Of a stretch of DNA of 64,000 bases, positions 17,261-26,927 are shown piece by piece. Numbering within the stretch: position 1 is the stretch's first letter; every line of letters starts with the position of its first letter. The position numbers were made by a program, and so were the translations under genes. The stretch comes from Pseudomonas sp. stari2 (GTDB lineage: Bacteria; Pseudomonadota; Gammaproteobacteria; Pseudomonadales; Pseudomonadaceae). The stretch covers positions 124,001-188,000 of the forward strand of contig NZ_CP099760.1 in the NCBI RefSeq assembly GCF_040760005.1. The letters run 5' to 3'. The notes beneath the pieces are model-generated. The model worked only from the letters and a program-made list of their open reading frames with translations. It ran no database searches and was not told where the DNA came from.

Positions 17261-19444
17261 ATGCGCGATGATCTCTCCCTTCTGCTGAACTCCCTCAACG
17301 ATGCCCAACGCCAGGCCGTAGCGGCTCCCGTTGGTCGTCAATTGGTCCTGGCCGGTGCCGGCTCAGGCAAGACCCGAGTGCTGGTGCACCGTATCGCCTG
17401 GTTGATCCAGGTCGAAAACGCCTCGCCCCACTCGATCCTGTCGGTGACCTTCACCAACAAGGCCGCTGCCGAGATGCGTCACCGCATCGAGCAATTGCTG
17501 GGTATCAATCCGGCTGGCATGTGGGTCGGCACCTTCCATGGCCTGGCGCACCGCTTGCTGCGGGCGCACTGGCAGGAAGCAGGCTTGAGCCAGACCTTCC
17601 AGATTCTCGACAGCGACGACCAGCAAAGGCTGGTCAAGCGGGTGATCCGCGAGCTGGGGCTGGACGAACAACGCTGGCCGGCCCGTCAGGCCCAGTGGTT
17701 CATCAACGGGCAGAAAGACGAAGGTCTGCGTCCGCAACACATTCAGGCCAGCGGCGATCTGTTCCTGGCGACCATGCGCGGCATTTATGAAGCGTACGAG
17801 GCGGCGTGCCAGCGTGCCGGCGTCATCGACTTCTCCGAATTGCTGCTACGCGCCCTCGACCTGTGGCGCGACCACCCGGGCCTGCTGGCGCATTACCAAA
17901 AGCGCTTCCGACACATTCTGGTGGACGAGTTTCAGGACACCAACGCCGTGCAGTACGCTTGGTTGCGTCTGCTGGGCAAGGGCGGCGACAGCCTGATGGT
18001 GGTCGGCGACGACGACCAGTCGATCTACGGCTGGCGCGGCGCGAAAATCGAGAACATCCACCAGTACTCTTCCGACTTCCCGGATTCGGTGACCATCCGT
18101 CTGGAGCAAAACTACCGCTCCACCGCCGGCATCCTGAAAGCGGCCAACGCCCTGATCGCCAACAACACCGGACGTCTGGGCAAAGAACTCTGGACCGATG
18201 GCGGTGACGGCGAAGCGATCAACCTGTACGCCGCGTTCAACGAACACGACGAAGCACGCTACGTTGTCGAAACCATCGAAAGCGCGCTGAAAACCGGCCT
18301 GGCTCGCAGTGATATCGCGATTCTCTACCGCTCCAACGCCCAATCCCGCGTTCTGGAAGAAGCCTTGCTGCGCGAGCGCATTCCATACCGCATCTATGGC
18401 GGCCAGCGCTTCTTCGAGCGCGCGGAAATCAAGAACGCCATGGCCTACCTGCGTTTGCTGGAAGGTCGCGGCAACGATGCGGCGCTGGAACGGGTGATCA
18501 ACGTCCCGGCTCGCGGCATCGGCGAGAAGACCGTCGAAGCCATCCGTGAACATGCGCGCCACAGCGATGTGTCGATGTGGGAAGCCATGCGCCAGCTGGT
18601 GGCCAACAAAGGTCTGACCGGTCGTGCGGCCGGCGCACTCGGTGCGTTTATCGAGCTGATCGAGAACCTCGCCGCCAAGTGCGCCGAGATGCCGTTGCAC
18701 CTGATGACCCAGACCGTCATTGAGCAGTCCGGTTTGATCGCCTACCACGAAGCGGAAAAAGGCGAGAAAGGCCAGGCCCGGGTGGAAAACCTTGAGGAAC
18801 TGGTCAGCGCCGCGCGCAACTTCGAGAACACCGAAGAAGACGAAGACCTGACGCCACTGGCGGCGTTCCTTGGCCACGCGTCGCTGGAGGCCGGCGACAC
18901 TCAGGCCGACGAACACGAAGACAGCATTCAGTTGATGACCCTGCACAGTGCCAAGGGCCTGGAATTCCCTTACGTGTTCCTGGTGGGCATGGAAGAAGGC
19001 CTGTTCCCGCACAAGATGAGCCTGGAAGAACCGGGCCGCCTTGAAGAGGAGCGTCGTCTGGCTTACGTCGGCATCACCCGGGCCATGCAGAACCTGGTGA
19101 TGACCTATGCTGAAACCCGACGCCTGTACGGTAGCGAAACCTACAACAAGGTGTCGCGATTCGTTCGGGAAGTGCCGAAAGGCCTGATTCAGGAAGTGCG
19201 CCTGTCGAACAGCGTCAGCCGACCGTTCGGCGGCAACCAGTCGATGAGCGGCAGCAACCTGTTCAGTGGCGCCGAGATTCCGGAAACGGGTCTGAGCCTC
19301 GGCCAGGCCGTGCGGCACTCGATCTTTGGTGACGGTGTGATCCTCAACTTCGAGGGCGCCGGCGCTCAGGCACGGGTTCAGGTGAATTTCAGCGAAGGTA
19401 GCAAGTGGCTGATGCTGGGTTACGCGAAGCTGGAAGCGATCTAA
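17261..19444 (+). CDS. uvrD: ATP-dependent DNA helicase II
   Basis: 727 residues, the full length for UvrD. Superfamily 1A helicase motifs in order: N-terminal Q motif LNDAQRQAV, Walker A LAGAGSGKT, VTFTNKAA, motif II DEFQDTN, motif III GDDDQSIYGWRGA, motif IV LEQNYRST, motif V TLHSAKGLEFPYVFLVG, motif VI YVGITRAM. The C-terminus carries the Tudor-like domain (ILNFEGAGAQARVQVNF). It unwinds DNA 3' to 5' in nucleotide excision and methyl-directed mismatch repair. ATG at 17261 fits the family N-terminus MRDDLS. Confidence 0.97.
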   Translation: MRDDLSLLLNSLNDAQRQAVAAPVGRQLVLAGAGSGKTRVLVHRIAWLIQVENASPHSILSVTFTNKAAAEMRHRIEQLLGINPAGMWVGTFHGLAHRLLRAHWQEAGLSQTFQILDSDDQQRLVKRVIRELGLDEQRWPARQAQWFINGQKDEGLRPQHIQASGDLFLATMRGIYEAYEAACQRAGVIDFSELLLRALDLWRDHPGLLAHYQKRFRHILVDEFQDTNAVQYAWLRLLGKGGDSLMVVGDDDQSIYGWRGAKIENIHQYSSDFPDSVTIRLEQNYRSTAGILKAANALIANNTGRLGKELWTDGGDGEAINLYAAFNEHDEARYVVETIESALKTGLARSDIAILYRSNAQSRVLEEALLRERIPYRIYGGQRFFERAEIKNAMAYLRLLEGRGNDAALERVINVPARGIGEKTVEAIREHARHSDVSMWEAMRQLVANKGLTGRAAGALGAFIELIENLAAKCAEMPLHLMTQTVIEQSGLIAYHEAEKGEKGQARVENLEELVSAARNFENTEEDEDLTPLAAFLGHASLEAGDTQADEHEDSIQLMTLHSAKGLEFPYVFLVGMEEGLFPHKMSLEEPGRLEEERRLAYVGITRAMQNLVMTYAETRRLYGSETYNKVSRFVREVPKGLIQEVRLSNSVSRPFGGNQSMSGSNLFSGAEIPETGLSLGQAVRHSIFGDGVILNFEGAGAQARVQVNFSEGSKWLMLGYAKLEAI

Positions 19445-19452
19445 AGTTGCTC

Positions 19453-19496
19453 ATCGTTCCCACGTTGAGGCGTTGCACCGTCTGCGTGGGAACGAT
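19453..19496. repeat. Inverted repeat of the Pseudomonas GTTCCCACG type
   Basis: ATCGTTCCCACG (19453-19464) and CGTGGGAACGAT (19485-19496) are a perfect 12-bp inverted repeat with a 20-nt spacer, 8 nt after the uvrD stop. Elements with this TCGTTCCCACG...CGTGGGAACGA core are dispersed in P. fluorescens-group intergenic regions. It may also stabilise the uvrD 3' end. Confidence 0.65.
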
Positions 19497-19532
19497 CAAC
19501 CGGCAACGGTTCAATCCTGAAAGGTACGAGAC

Positions 19533-19973
19533 ATGGGCTCTGGCTTCTTTTCCTCCTGGACATTCTGGGCCCTGCTCTCGGCCACCTTCGCCGCGCTGAC
19601 GGCGATCTTCGCCAAGGTCGGCATCGAAAACGTCAACTCCGACTTCGCCACCCTCCTGCGCACAATCGTGGTACTCGTCAGTCTGGCCTTGATTTTATAC
19701 GCCACGGGTCAATATCAGTCCCTGGGATCGATCTCTGCCAAAAGCTATCTGTTCCTGCTGCTGTCGGGCCTGGGTACCGGCGCTTCGTGGCTGTGCTACT
19801 TCCGGGCATTGAAAGTCGGACCAGCCTCGCTGGTCGCCCCGGTGGACAAGCTCAGCGTGGTGCTCGTGGCGGTGCTCGGCGTGATCCTGCTGGGCGAGAA
19901 ACTCGACCTGCGGCAATGGGGCGGCATTGGCCTGATCACGGCTGGCGTGGTGATGCTGGCGTTTCGACGCTGA
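19533..19973 (+). CDS. Single-repeat EamA (DMT) membrane transporter
   Basis: 146 residues, about five membrane helices, one EamA repeat: SATFAALTAIFAKVGIENVNSD near the N-terminus and YFRALKVGPASLVAPVDKLS...LLGEKLDLRQWGGIGLITAGV at the C-terminus. Classical DMT transporters carry two repeats in about 300 residues; half-size proteins like this are thought to dimerise. Substrate unknown. AGGTACGAG precedes the ATG. Confidence 0.85.
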   Translation: MGSGFFSSWTFWALLSATFAALTAIFAKVGIENVNSDFATLLRTIVVLVSLALILYATGQYQSLGSISAKSYLFLLLSGLGTGASWLCYFRALKVGPASLVAPVDKLSVVLVAVLGVILLGEKLDLRQWGGIGLITAGVVMLAFRR

Positions 19974-20148
19974 TCAATTTCCCACTGAACCTACCTCCTT
20001 TTCCTACAGACAAAAGTACATGGCCTTATTGCCTCGACCGAGCTGAACGTAACCTGTCAGGCAAAAGCCCGAAACACTCTCTCGCTAGCCAGTGACACTT
20101 CAGCTGTGCAACATGGCGCGCGTGTCTCCACAAACGGGAATTCCCTTT

Positions 20149-21024
20149 ATGAAACGTTTTCTTAGCATCGCCATGGCGTTGTGCATCGGCCTGACGATGA
20201 GCCTCGACGCCAACGCCAAGCGCTTTGGTGGTGGCAAAAGCGCCGGTGCTGCGCCGACGCACCAGACCAGCCAGATGGCTCCTTCTTCTCCAGGCATGGG
20301 CGGCGCTGCTGCGACCGCTGGTGCTGCCGGTGCCGCGGGCGCTGCTGCCAAGGCTGGCGGCGCTTCCAAATGGCTCGGCCCTCTGGCCGGCATCGCCGCC
20401 GGTGGCCTGCTCGCTTCCATGTTCATGGGCGGCGGCTTCCAGGGCATGCAGATCTTCGACATCCTGATCATGGCCGTGATCGCGTTCGTGATCTTCCGCT
20501 TCATCGCCGCTCGTCGCCGCAAGCAGCAGGAGCAGTTCGCTCCGGCCGGCGCGCCGATGCAGCGTGAAGTGTTCGAGCAGAAACCTGCCGCCATGGGTTC
20601 GATCTTCGGTGGCTCGGCCGCTCCGGCTGCCGCCCGTCCGGTGATCAACGCACCGGCCTGGTTCAACGAGCAGCGCTTTATTGAAGCCGCCCGCAGCCAC
20701 TTCCAGTCGCTGCAGCAGCACTGGGACGCCAACGAAATGGACAAGATCGCCGAGTTCGTGACCCCGCAAATGCTTGAGTTCCTCAAGCGTGAGCGTGCGG
20801 ACCTGGGTGACGGTTTCCAGTCCACCTACATCGACAACCTCCAGGTACAACTGGATGGCGTGGATGATCGTGCAGACAAGACCATCGCGACTCTGACCTT
20901 CACCGGCGTATCGAAAACCTCGCGTTTCGACCAGGGCGAAGTGTTCAGCGAAAGCTGGAACATGGAACGTCCGCAGGGCGACAACCAGCCTTGGCTGGTC
21001 GCCGGTATCCGCCAGAACGGCTGA
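20149..21024 (+). CDS. Tim44-domain membrane protein
   Basis: 291 residues. A signal peptide or anchor (MKRFLSIAMALCIGLTMS, cleavage likely after ANA) leads into a low-complexity Gly/Ala/Lys region, a membrane segment at about 75-92 and a second at about 105-120 (DILIMAVIAFVIFRFIAA). The C-terminal Tim44-like domain (about 175-290; ARSHFQSLQQHWDANEMDKI). Bacterial Tim44-domain proteins are widespread in Pseudomonas and their role is not settled. ATG at 20149 restores a signal peptide; the upstream in-frame start at 20092 would hide it. A strong terminator follows. Confidence 0.85.
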   Translation: MKRFLSIAMALCIGLTMSLDANAKRFGGGKSAGAAPTHQTSQMAPSSPGMGGAAATAGAAGAAGAAAKAGGASKWLGPLAGIAAGGLLASMFMGGGFQGMQIFDILIMAVIAFVIFRFIAARRRKQQEQFAPAGAPMQREVFEQKPAAMGSIFGGSAAPAAARPVINAPAWFNEQRFIEAARSHFQSLQQHWDANEMDKIAEFVTPQMLEFLKRERADLGDGFQSTYIDNLQVQLDGVDDRADKTIATLTFTGVSKTSRFDQGEVFSESWNMERPQGDNQPWLVAGIRQNG

Positions 21025-21053
21025 TCACGTCCGACGTTTTACCCGCAGCAATA

Positions 21054-21079
21054 AAAACCCCGGCCTCGGCCGGGGTTTT
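21054..21079. terminator. Strong bidirectional terminator after the Tim44 gene
   Basis: AAAACCCCGGCC (21054-21065), loop TC, GGCCGGGGTTTT (21068-21079): a perfect 12-bp stem with A-run and T-run on either side. Confidence 0.9.
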
Positions 21080-21162
21080 CTATTTCGCGGTTGCATCTAT
21101 AGCGAGCTACTGTATAAACCGGCCCATATAAACCGCGCCATTCAAGCAAGAGGATCCCGGAC

Positions 21163-21570
21163 GTGGAAGAAATCATCGAACAACTGCGCGAAGCCAACGA
21201 ACCCGTACCGGTTCCCCTGGAGTTGCCTGACGAAGATCAACTGGTGGAAGTCGAAGAGGAACTCTTCATCAACATCCCGTTCGTCTTCAAAGAGTTTCTG
21301 CTGACCGTCAGCGACGTGGTTTACGGCAGCCTGGAGCCGGTGACTGTCACCGACCCACAATCCCACACTTATCTGCCGGATGTGGCGGCCAACGCCTGGG
21401 ACGCCGGCGTGCCGCGCGACCTGATCCCGATCTGCCAGGACGGCGACAACTACTACTGCGTCGAAGAAGACGGCACCGTGGTGCTGTGGTCCGGCGAAGA
21501 AGAGCTGATCACCGAAGAGTCCTGGGAATCGGTCTGGCACTGGGCGCGGGACGTCTGGCTGGAAAGCTGA
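21163..21570 (+). CDS. SMI1/KNR4 (SUKH)-like protein
   Basis: 135 residues, strongly acidic, no signal peptide. ELPDEDQLVEVEEELFINIP and FKEFLLTVSDVVYG near the N-terminus and DLIPICQDGDNYYCVEEDGTV...VVLWSGEEE in the middle are SUKH-fold hallmarks. SUKH proteins are often immunity proteins against contact-dependent toxins, but many stand-alone copies are housekeeping-like. No toxin gene lies nearby. The start is GTG at 21163, with AGAGGA about 8 nt upstream. Confidence 0.82.
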   Translation: MEEIIEQLREANEPVPVPLELPDEDQLVEVEEELFINIPFVFKEFLLTVSDVVYGSLEPVTVTDPQSHTYLPDVAANAWDAGVPRDLIPICQDGDNYYCVEEDGTVVLWSGEEELITEESWESVWHWARDVWLES

Positions 21571-21591
21571 TCCCCCAGCCGCCCCGCAGGA

Positions 21592-23355
21592 TCAATGCCC
21601 TGACGATTCCTTGTGATTGTCGAGGGTTTCCAACAAGGCCACCTGCATCCGCGTGTGCACCCGGATGAACCAGCGCCAGAGTAGCGCCGCCACGGCGGCC
21701 GCGACCACGGCGACCAGCACCAGCAACTTGTTGGTCGGCAAGATACTGGCCGACAAGGCTGCCAGCAGCAGGAAAATCACCAGCAGCGAGAGGATCGGGA
21801 TCACTTCGGCGATCACCCGGCGCACTCGCTGTGTGTGACGCCCGGCCATCTCCGGCTTCACGCCCATCTCCGCCAGTAGCATCGACAGCGCCTTGAGCTT
21901 GCGATAGGCCGCGATCAGGAACGGCAACGACACCAGCAATGCCACGCCCCAGATCAACGCCTTCTGCCAGCTCGGATCGCTGATCCAGTCCTGCATCCAG
22001 ATCGAGAGGCGCCCGGCAAAGAAAGCGCCGGCAAAGAAGATCGCGATCACCAGCGCCAGATTGACCCCGACCTGCAGCAGAATCCGCCGGATCATCGAGG
22101 CCAGCATCGCGCCCTCACCCTGCGGCTGAATACTGCGCAGCCATTCGCCATACATCCCGAACACCCGCCCGAGACGCTGCGGCATGGCGGCGGACAGCTT
22201 TATCGACAGCGGATCGGCGGCACGGATCAGGTACGGCGTCAGCAACGTGGTTATGACCGAGACGGCCACGGCGACCGGGTAGAGAAAGTTGCTGGTCACC
22301 TGCAGCGTCATGCCCAGCGCGGCAATGATGAAGGAGAATTCGCCAATCTGCGAAAGCCCCATCCCGACCCGCAGCGAGGTGCGTCCGTCATTGCCGGCGA
22401 TAAACGCACCGAGGCCGCAGGACAACATCTTGCCCAGCACCACGGCCACGGTGATCACCGCAATCGGCCACGCGTATTGCAGAAGGATCATCGGGTCGAG
22501 CATCAGGCCGATGGCGACGAAGAAGATCGCACTGAACAGGTCGCGAACCGGCTCGATCAGGCGCTCGATCTTCAGCAATTGTCGCGACTCGGCCATGATC
22601 GCGCCGATCAGGAATGCGCCAAGCACCATGCTGTACTCAAGCTTGACCACCAACAGACAGAAGCCGAAGCACAACCCGAGCACGGTAATCAGCAGCATTT
22701 CGTTGCTTTCGAACTTCGCCACGTAGGCCAACAGTCGTGGCACCAACAGGATGCCGACGACCAAGGCTACGATCATGAACAGTGAGAGCTTGCCGACCGT
22801 GGAAAACACTTCGCCGGAACTCACCGTGCCGCTGACCGCAATGCTCGACAGCAAGGCGATGATGCCGATGCCGAGAATGTCCTCGACGATCAGCACGCCG
22901 AAGATCAGCTGCGCGAAGCGCTCGTTCTTCATCTTCAGGTCGTTGAGTGCCTTGACGATGATGGTGGTCGAGGAAATCGCCAGGATCGCGCCGAGGAACA
23001 GCGAATCCATGGTATTCCAGTCGAACCAGCGGCCGATTTCATAGCCGATCCAGATCATCAGGATGATTTCCAGGAACGCCGCGATGAATGCCGTGGCGCC
23101 GACCTTGAACAGCTTGCGCAGGCTGAACTCCAGGCCCAGGCAGAACATCAGGAAAATCACCCCCAGCTCGGCGAGGGTCTTGATGGTTTCTTCGTCGTGG
23201 ATCAGGCCGAACGGCGGCGTGTGCGGGCCGATGATGAAGCCGGCGACGATGTAGCCGAGCACCACCGGTTGCTTGAAACGGTGGAACAACACGGTCACCA
23301 CGCCTGCGACCAGCATGATCACTGCCAGATCCTGAATAAAGCTGATGGCATGCAT
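21592..23355 (-). CDS. CPA2-family monovalent cation:proton antiporter
   Basis: 587 residues with about 12 membrane helices forming a Na+/H+ exchanger domain (about 5-385), including QPVVLGYIVAGFIIGPHTPP and LIVEDILGIGIIALL, where the ED pair lies in the transport helix. The C-terminus (about 420-560) has further hydrophobic segments but no TrkA-N nucleotide-binding domain, unlike KefB/KefC. Role: K+ or Na+ efflux in exchange for protons. Divergent from the thioesterase gene with a 283-bp gap in which I see no further gene. Confidence 0.88.
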   Translation of the reverse strand: MHAISFIQDLAVIMLVAGVVTVLFHRFKQPVVLGYIVAGFIIGPHTPPFGLIHDEETIKTLAELGVIFLMFCLGLEFSLRKLFKVGATAFIAAFLEIILMIWIGYEIGRWFDWNTMDSLFLGAILAISSTTIIVKALNDLKMKNERFAQLIFGVLIVEDILGIGIIALLSSIAVSGTVSSGEVFSTVGKLSLFMIVALVVGILLVPRLLAYVAKFESNEMLLITVLGLCFGFCLLVVKLEYSMVLGAFLIGAIMAESRQLLKIERLIEPVRDLFSAIFFVAIGLMLDPMILLQYAWPIAVITVAVVLGKMLSCGLGAFIAGNDGRTSLRVGMGLSQIGEFSFIIAALGMTLQVTSNFLYPVAVAVSVITTLLTPYLIRAADPLSIKLSAAMPQRLGRVFGMYGEWLRSIQPQGEGAMLASMIRRILLQVGVNLALVIAIFFAGAFFAGRLSIWMQDWISDPSWQKALIWGVALLVSLPFLIAAYRKLKALSMLLAEMGVKPEMAGRHTQRVRRVIAEVIPILSLLVIFLLLAALSASILPTNKLLVLVAVVAAAVAALLWRWFIRVHTRMQVALLETLDNHKESSGH

Positions 23356-23638
23356 GGCGTGGGCTCCTTGAATGACGATGCTCGCGGCAGGCGTCTGAAA
23401 ACGTCTGGGCGAGCTGAGTAAAAATCCGCTTTAGGTGTAGGAATCGCCCTTGGGGTGGGCTTTTGAAGGGTAACACCGCGACTTACGGCTGAAAGGCGGT
23501 GCAATATATGGAAACAGATCGATCCGGGCGTGACGGCGACCAGTTGCCCGGCGTCCCGATATCGGTGGTTTTGAAAAGCGACCAGGCACCCGCAGAGGTG
23601 CATCTTCCAGCAACCCTGCCTTGACCCGTGAGAACGTT

Positions 23639-24121
23639 ATGGAACCCGGAAACGCCCAGCTGTCGATGACGGTACTGATGACCCCCGACATGGCCAACTT
23701 CTCTGGCAATGTCCACGGCGGCACCCTGCTCAAATACCTCGACGAAGTGGCCTACGCCTGCGCCAGCCGTTATGCCGGCCGGTACGTGGTGACCCTGTCG
23801 GTGGATCAGGTGATTTTCCGCGAGCCGATCCATGTCGGCGAACTGGTGACCTTCCTCGCGTCGGTGAACTACACCGGCAACACCTCGATGGAAGTCGGCA
23901 TCAAAGTGGTCACCGAGAACATCCGCGAGCGCTCGGTGCGTCACACCAACAGCTGCTTCTTCACCATGGTCGCGGTGGACGATCAGCGTAAACCGGCCGC
24001 CGTACCGCCGCTGCAACCGCAGAACAGCGAAGACAAACGTCGCTACATGCAGGCCCAGCAACGCCGGCAGATTCGCCAGGAGCTGGAGAAGCGCTATCAG
24101 GAAATCAAGGGCGACGCCTGA
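23639..24121 (+). CDS. Hotdog-fold acyl-CoA thioesterase
   Basis: 160 residues, one hotdog domain of the YciA/BFIT type: LMTPDMANFSGNVHGGTLLKYLDEVAY holds the active-site loop with His-Gly-Gly and the catalytic Asp/Glu, and the VVTLSVDQVIFREPIHVGELV strand pair follows. It hydrolyses acyl-CoA to free acid and CoA. The C-terminus is Gln/Arg-rich and probably helical. ATG at 23639 is preferred over an in-frame TTG at 23621; GTGAGA precedes it. The following hairpin (24130-24156) is GC-rich. Confidence 0.88.
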   Translation: MEPGNAQLSMTVLMTPDMANFSGNVHGGTLLKYLDEVAYACASRYAGRYVVTLSVDQVIFREPIHVGELVTFLASVNYTGNTSMEVGIKVVTENIRERSVRHTNSCFFTMVAVDDQRKPAAVPPLQPQNSEDKRRYMQAQQRRQIRQELEKRYQEIKGDA

Positions 24122-24129
24122 GTGAAAGA

Positions 24130-24156
24130 GCGCTCGCGGGCGATGCCTGCGAGCGC
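24130..24156. terminator. GC-rich hairpin between thioesterase and pdxY
   Basis: GCGCTCGC (24130-24137) pairs with GCGAGCGC (24149-24156) between two convergent genes. There is no T-run, so termination is uncertain. Confidence 0.4.
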
Positions 24157-24164
24157 CGCAATGA

Positions 24165-25037
24165 TCAGAGGCTGATCGGCGTGGCCTCGAACTTCACCCG
24201 CGGATGCGCAATCCGATCCTGCGCCCGCACCAGTTGCAGTTCATAACTGGCGCAGGCCTGGGTTTCCAGCAGCACTTCATGCACCGCCGCTGCGGTGAAT
24301 TCAAACGCCGCCACCAGACTGTCGCCGAGCAGCACCCGCGCCAGGAACAGGCCGGACGTCAGATCGCCCACACCGACCGGTTGCCGCGGAAACGCCAACA
24401 GCGGGCGACGCAGATGCCAACTGCCTTCGGCCGTCACCAGCAACATCTCAAAGCCATCCACCGGTTTCCCCGGGTAATCCAGATGCTTGACCAGCACTGC
24501 TTTCGGCCCACGCGCCAGCAGCGCCCGCGCCATCGCCAGGCAATCGAACAGCGACTGCGGCTTACGCCCGGAGAAGCTGTCCAGCTCGAGCTGGTTCGGG
24601 CACATGAAGTCCGCCACCGCCGCGGCTTCGTCGAGCAGGAAATCGCTGACCTCAGCCGGCACACTGCAACCCTTCTCCGGATGGCCCATCACTGGGTCGC
24701 ACAGGTACAGCGCTTTTGGATTGACCGCTTTGATCCGCTCTATACCGCTGAGAATCGCCCGGCCCTGCGCCGCACTGCCGAGATAACCGGACAGCACTGC
24801 GTCGCAATTGCCCAATTCACCGATGGCGGCGATACCTTCAACCAGTTCCGGGATCCGCTGCGGTACCAGCACTTCCCCGGCCCACTGGCCGTACTGAGTG
24901 TGGTTGGAGAACTGCACGGTGTTGAGTGGCCAGACATTGACCCCGACCCGCTGCATCGGAAAAACCGCAGCGCTGTTGCCGGCATGGCCGAACACCACAT
25001 GGGACTGGATGGCGAGCAGATGAGGCGTACGTTTCAT
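24165..25037 (-). CDS. pdxY: Pyridoxal kinase
   Basis: 290 residues. The ribokinase-like PdxY signature is complete: N-terminal [22 protein letters not shown], central [18 protein letters not shown], and the [17 protein letters not shown] anion-hole/catalytic Asp motif near the C-terminus. It phosphorylates pyridoxal with ATP in the vitamin B6 salvage pathway. ATG at 25037 matches the family start [13 protein letters not shown]; a longer in-frame ORF is not supported. Confidence 0.95.
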   Translation of the reverse strand: MKRTPHLLAIQSHVVFGHAGNSAAVFPMQRVGVNVWPLNTVQFSNHTQYGQWAGEVLVPQRIPELVEGIAAIGELGNCDAVLSGYLGSAAQGRAILSGIERIKAVNPKALYLCDPVMGHPEKGCSVPAEVSDFLLDEAAAVADFMCPNQLELDSFSGRKPQSLFDCLAMARALLARGPKAVLVKHLDYPGKPVDGFEMLLVTAEGSWHLRRPLLAFPRQPVGVGDLTSGLFLARVLLGDSLVAAFEFTAAAVHEVLLETQACASYELQLVRAQDRIAHPRVKFEATPISL

Positions 25038-25154
25038 TCGGGGTTTTCCGTAAAACGATTGAAATTCAAGCCGCGCAGTATGCGACGAAACGCAGCCTGT
25101 ACGACAGACCGGCGACGCAGTTAAGCTGATGCCAACTTTTGGAGTTTCTTGTTG

Positions 25155-25568
25155 ATGCTGACCCTGGAAAACATTTTCGTGCTGATGCTGTTCGCCGTTG
25201 CCGGCGCGTGGCTGTGGCACAACCACGGCCTGCGTGAGCGGGCGCTGGAACGGGTCAAGCAGCATTGCGTGAATGTCGGCGTCGAACTGCTCGACGGCAA
25301 CGTGGCGCTGAAGAAGATCGGTTTCATCAAGGATGCCAGCGGTCGTCGACGCCTGGCCCGGGTCTACAACTTCGAATTCACCGTGACCGGCGAAACTCGC
25401 CACAACGGCACCATCACCCAGTTCGGCCCCCACAGTGCGCAGATCGAACTGGCGCCCTACCCGGCACCATTCGACGACACCCCGCCAGTGGTGGAAGTAG
25501 CCAAGCCGACCGCGCAAGTGATCGAGCTGAGCCAGTGGCGCCAGGAACACACCAAGTGGAAGCCTTGA
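25155..25568 (+). CDS. DUF3301 membrane-anchored protein
   Basis: 137 residues. One N-terminal membrane helix ([18 protein letters not shown]) is followed by [12 protein letters not shown] and [16 protein letters not shown], the DUF3301 core, and a basic region ([16 protein letters not shown]). The C-terminal ELSQWRQEH is also conserved in the family. Function unknown; probably a small inner-membrane protein with a cytoplasmic domain. GGAG lies 10 nt before the ATG. Next to pdxY in divergent orientation. Confidence 0.82.
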   Translation: MLTLENIFVLMLFAVAGAWLWHNHGLRERALERVKQHCVNVGVELLDGNVALKKIGFIKDASGRRRLARVYNFEFTVTGETRHNGTITQFGPHSAQIELAPYPAPFDDTPPVVEVAKPTAQVIELSQWRQEHTKWKP

Positions 25569-25569
25569 A

Positions 25570-26541
25570 TCAGGCCACTTGAATCCGACAGCCGGCCAGT
25601 CCTGCCTGCAACTCATCGATCGCCTGCGGCCGGTCGAAAATCAGCTCGATCCGAGAGTCCTTGCGCCACTCGCTGGGCTGCCAGTCCAGCTTGGTATTAT
25701 CCAGCGCATTGGCTGACCGCCAGCCGTCCTGGCTGTGGATAACCAGCTTCGCCCGGCGCCATTGCAGGGATTCCAGCCACTGAGTGATGCGAATCACGTC
25801 AAATGTCTGGCTTGGGTGCCAGCGCCAGCCGATGCTCCAACCGCCCTCTTGCGCCTGACTCAGGCAAATCGGCAAAGCCGGATCGCTCCAGATGGCCGGC
25901 ATCTGCGCCAGCCCCTTGGGCGTAATCAACTTATCCACACCCGCTTGCGCTTGAGCTGTCACACCCGGCAATTCGCTCAGGGGCAACGATGCCTGCTGCG
26001 TCCAGATCAGCCTGACGGACGGCAACTGACGAGCAATCTGCTCTCGCCGGGATTCATCGATGGTTTCCGCCTTGTTCAATACCAGCAAACCGGCATTCGG
26101 GAGCGCCTCCCGCTGTGCTGGCGGTAGCGTCTTGCCTGCCGCCAGTGCCTGGGCGTCCAGCACCAGCACGCAGGGTTGAACCGCGAGAACGCCTTGCCAT
26201 GGCGCCTCGCTCAGTTGTTGCAGCAACTGCGCCGGATGCCCCAATCCGGAAGGTTCGATGAACAGGCGATCCGGCTGAGCCTTGCGCAGCAATCGTCCCA
26301 GCCCGATCTGAAACGGCACACCGTTCACGCAACACAAACAGCCCCCGGCCACTTCGCCCAGTGCGATACCATCGGCCTCCCGCGTCAACAGCGCAGCGTC
26401 GAGGCCGATCTGGCCGAACTCGTTGATCAGTACCGCCCAGCGCTCACCGGTCGGTCGCTGCGCCATGAGTTGGCGGATCAGGCTGGTCTTGCCGGCGCCC
26501 AAGGGGCCTGCGATGACGTGGGTGGGAATGTTCTGCAACAT
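25570..26541 (-). CDS. CobW/COG0523-family metallochaperone GTPase
   Basis: 323 residues. G3E GTPase with Walker [15 protein letters not shown], the metal-binding CxCC motif in [15 protein letters not shown], Walker B/guanine region ([16 protein letters not shown]) and NKAE, then a CobW C-terminal domain (about 230-320). COG0523 proteins deliver or sense Zn, Co or Ni, and many are Zur-regulated. A second member, zigA, lies 1 kb away on the same strand. ATG 26541 is 25 bp from the divergent small secreted protein. It could equally serve a metal other than zinc. Confidence 0.88.
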   Translation of the reverse strand: MLQNIPTHVIAGPLGAGKTSLIRQLMAQRPTGERWAVLINEFGQIGLDAALLTREADGIALGEVAGGCLCCVNGVPFQIGLGRLLRKAQPDRLFIEPSGLGHPAQLLQQLSEAPWQGVLAVQPCVLVLDAQALAAGKTLPPAQREALPNAGLLVLNKAETIDESRREQIARQLPSVRLIWTQQASLPLSELPGVTAQAQAGVDKLITPKGLAQMPAIWSDPALPICLSQAQEGGWSIGWRWHPSQTFDVIRITQWLESLQWRRAKLVIHSQDGWRSANALDNTKLDWQPSEWRKDSRIELIFDRPQAIDELQAGLAGCRIQVA

Positions 26542-26566
26542 GATCAAGGTTTTCTGGAGGTCGGGA

Positions 26567-26923
26567 ATGCGGTGGATGGGATGGTCGTTGCTGTTGGCGT
26601 TGGTTTCGGGCGAAGCGCTGGCCCAGGCCTGTGTGGTGCACAGCCAGGCGGAACGCCTCGACGTGAAGGTCTGCCAGCAGAACCGCAACATCCCGGAGAA
26701 ACTGTTCAATGACGGCTTCTGCCAACCCACGCTGGCGGGGCAAAAAGTCGACGTGCAGTACGTCGATCAGTGCCCTGCCGGAGCGTTTGGCGTGTGCAGC
26801 AACGCGCAAGTCGCCAATATGCCTTATCGCCAGGATATCCACTATTACGGCGTGGCCACTGATGCGGCCTACTTGAAGCCGTACTGCGAAAGCCAGAGCC
26901 AGGGTAGCTGGCTCAAGCCTTGA
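26567..26923 (+). CDS. Small secreted six-cysteine protein of unknown function
   Basis: 118 residues. The signal peptide MRWMGWSLLLALVSGEALA is probably cleaved before QACVV. The mature part of about 99 residues has six cysteines (ACVV, VKVCQQ, DGFCQP, VDQCPAG, FGVCSN, KPYCES), enough for three disulfides. GGAGG lies 6 nt before ATG 26567. The gene is divergent from the COG0523 GTPase with only 25 bp between start codons, so the two promoters must overlap. RefSeq-style names for such proteins often say NADH:ubiquinone oxidoreductase, but I see no motif that supports that. Confidence 0.72.
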   Translation: MRWMGWSLLLALVSGEALAQACVVHSQAERLDVKVCQQNRNIPEKLFNDGFCQPTLAGQKVDVQYVDQCPAGAFGVCSNAQVANMPYRQDIHYYGVATDAAYLKPYCESQSQGSWLKP

Positions 26924-26927
26924 GGCA

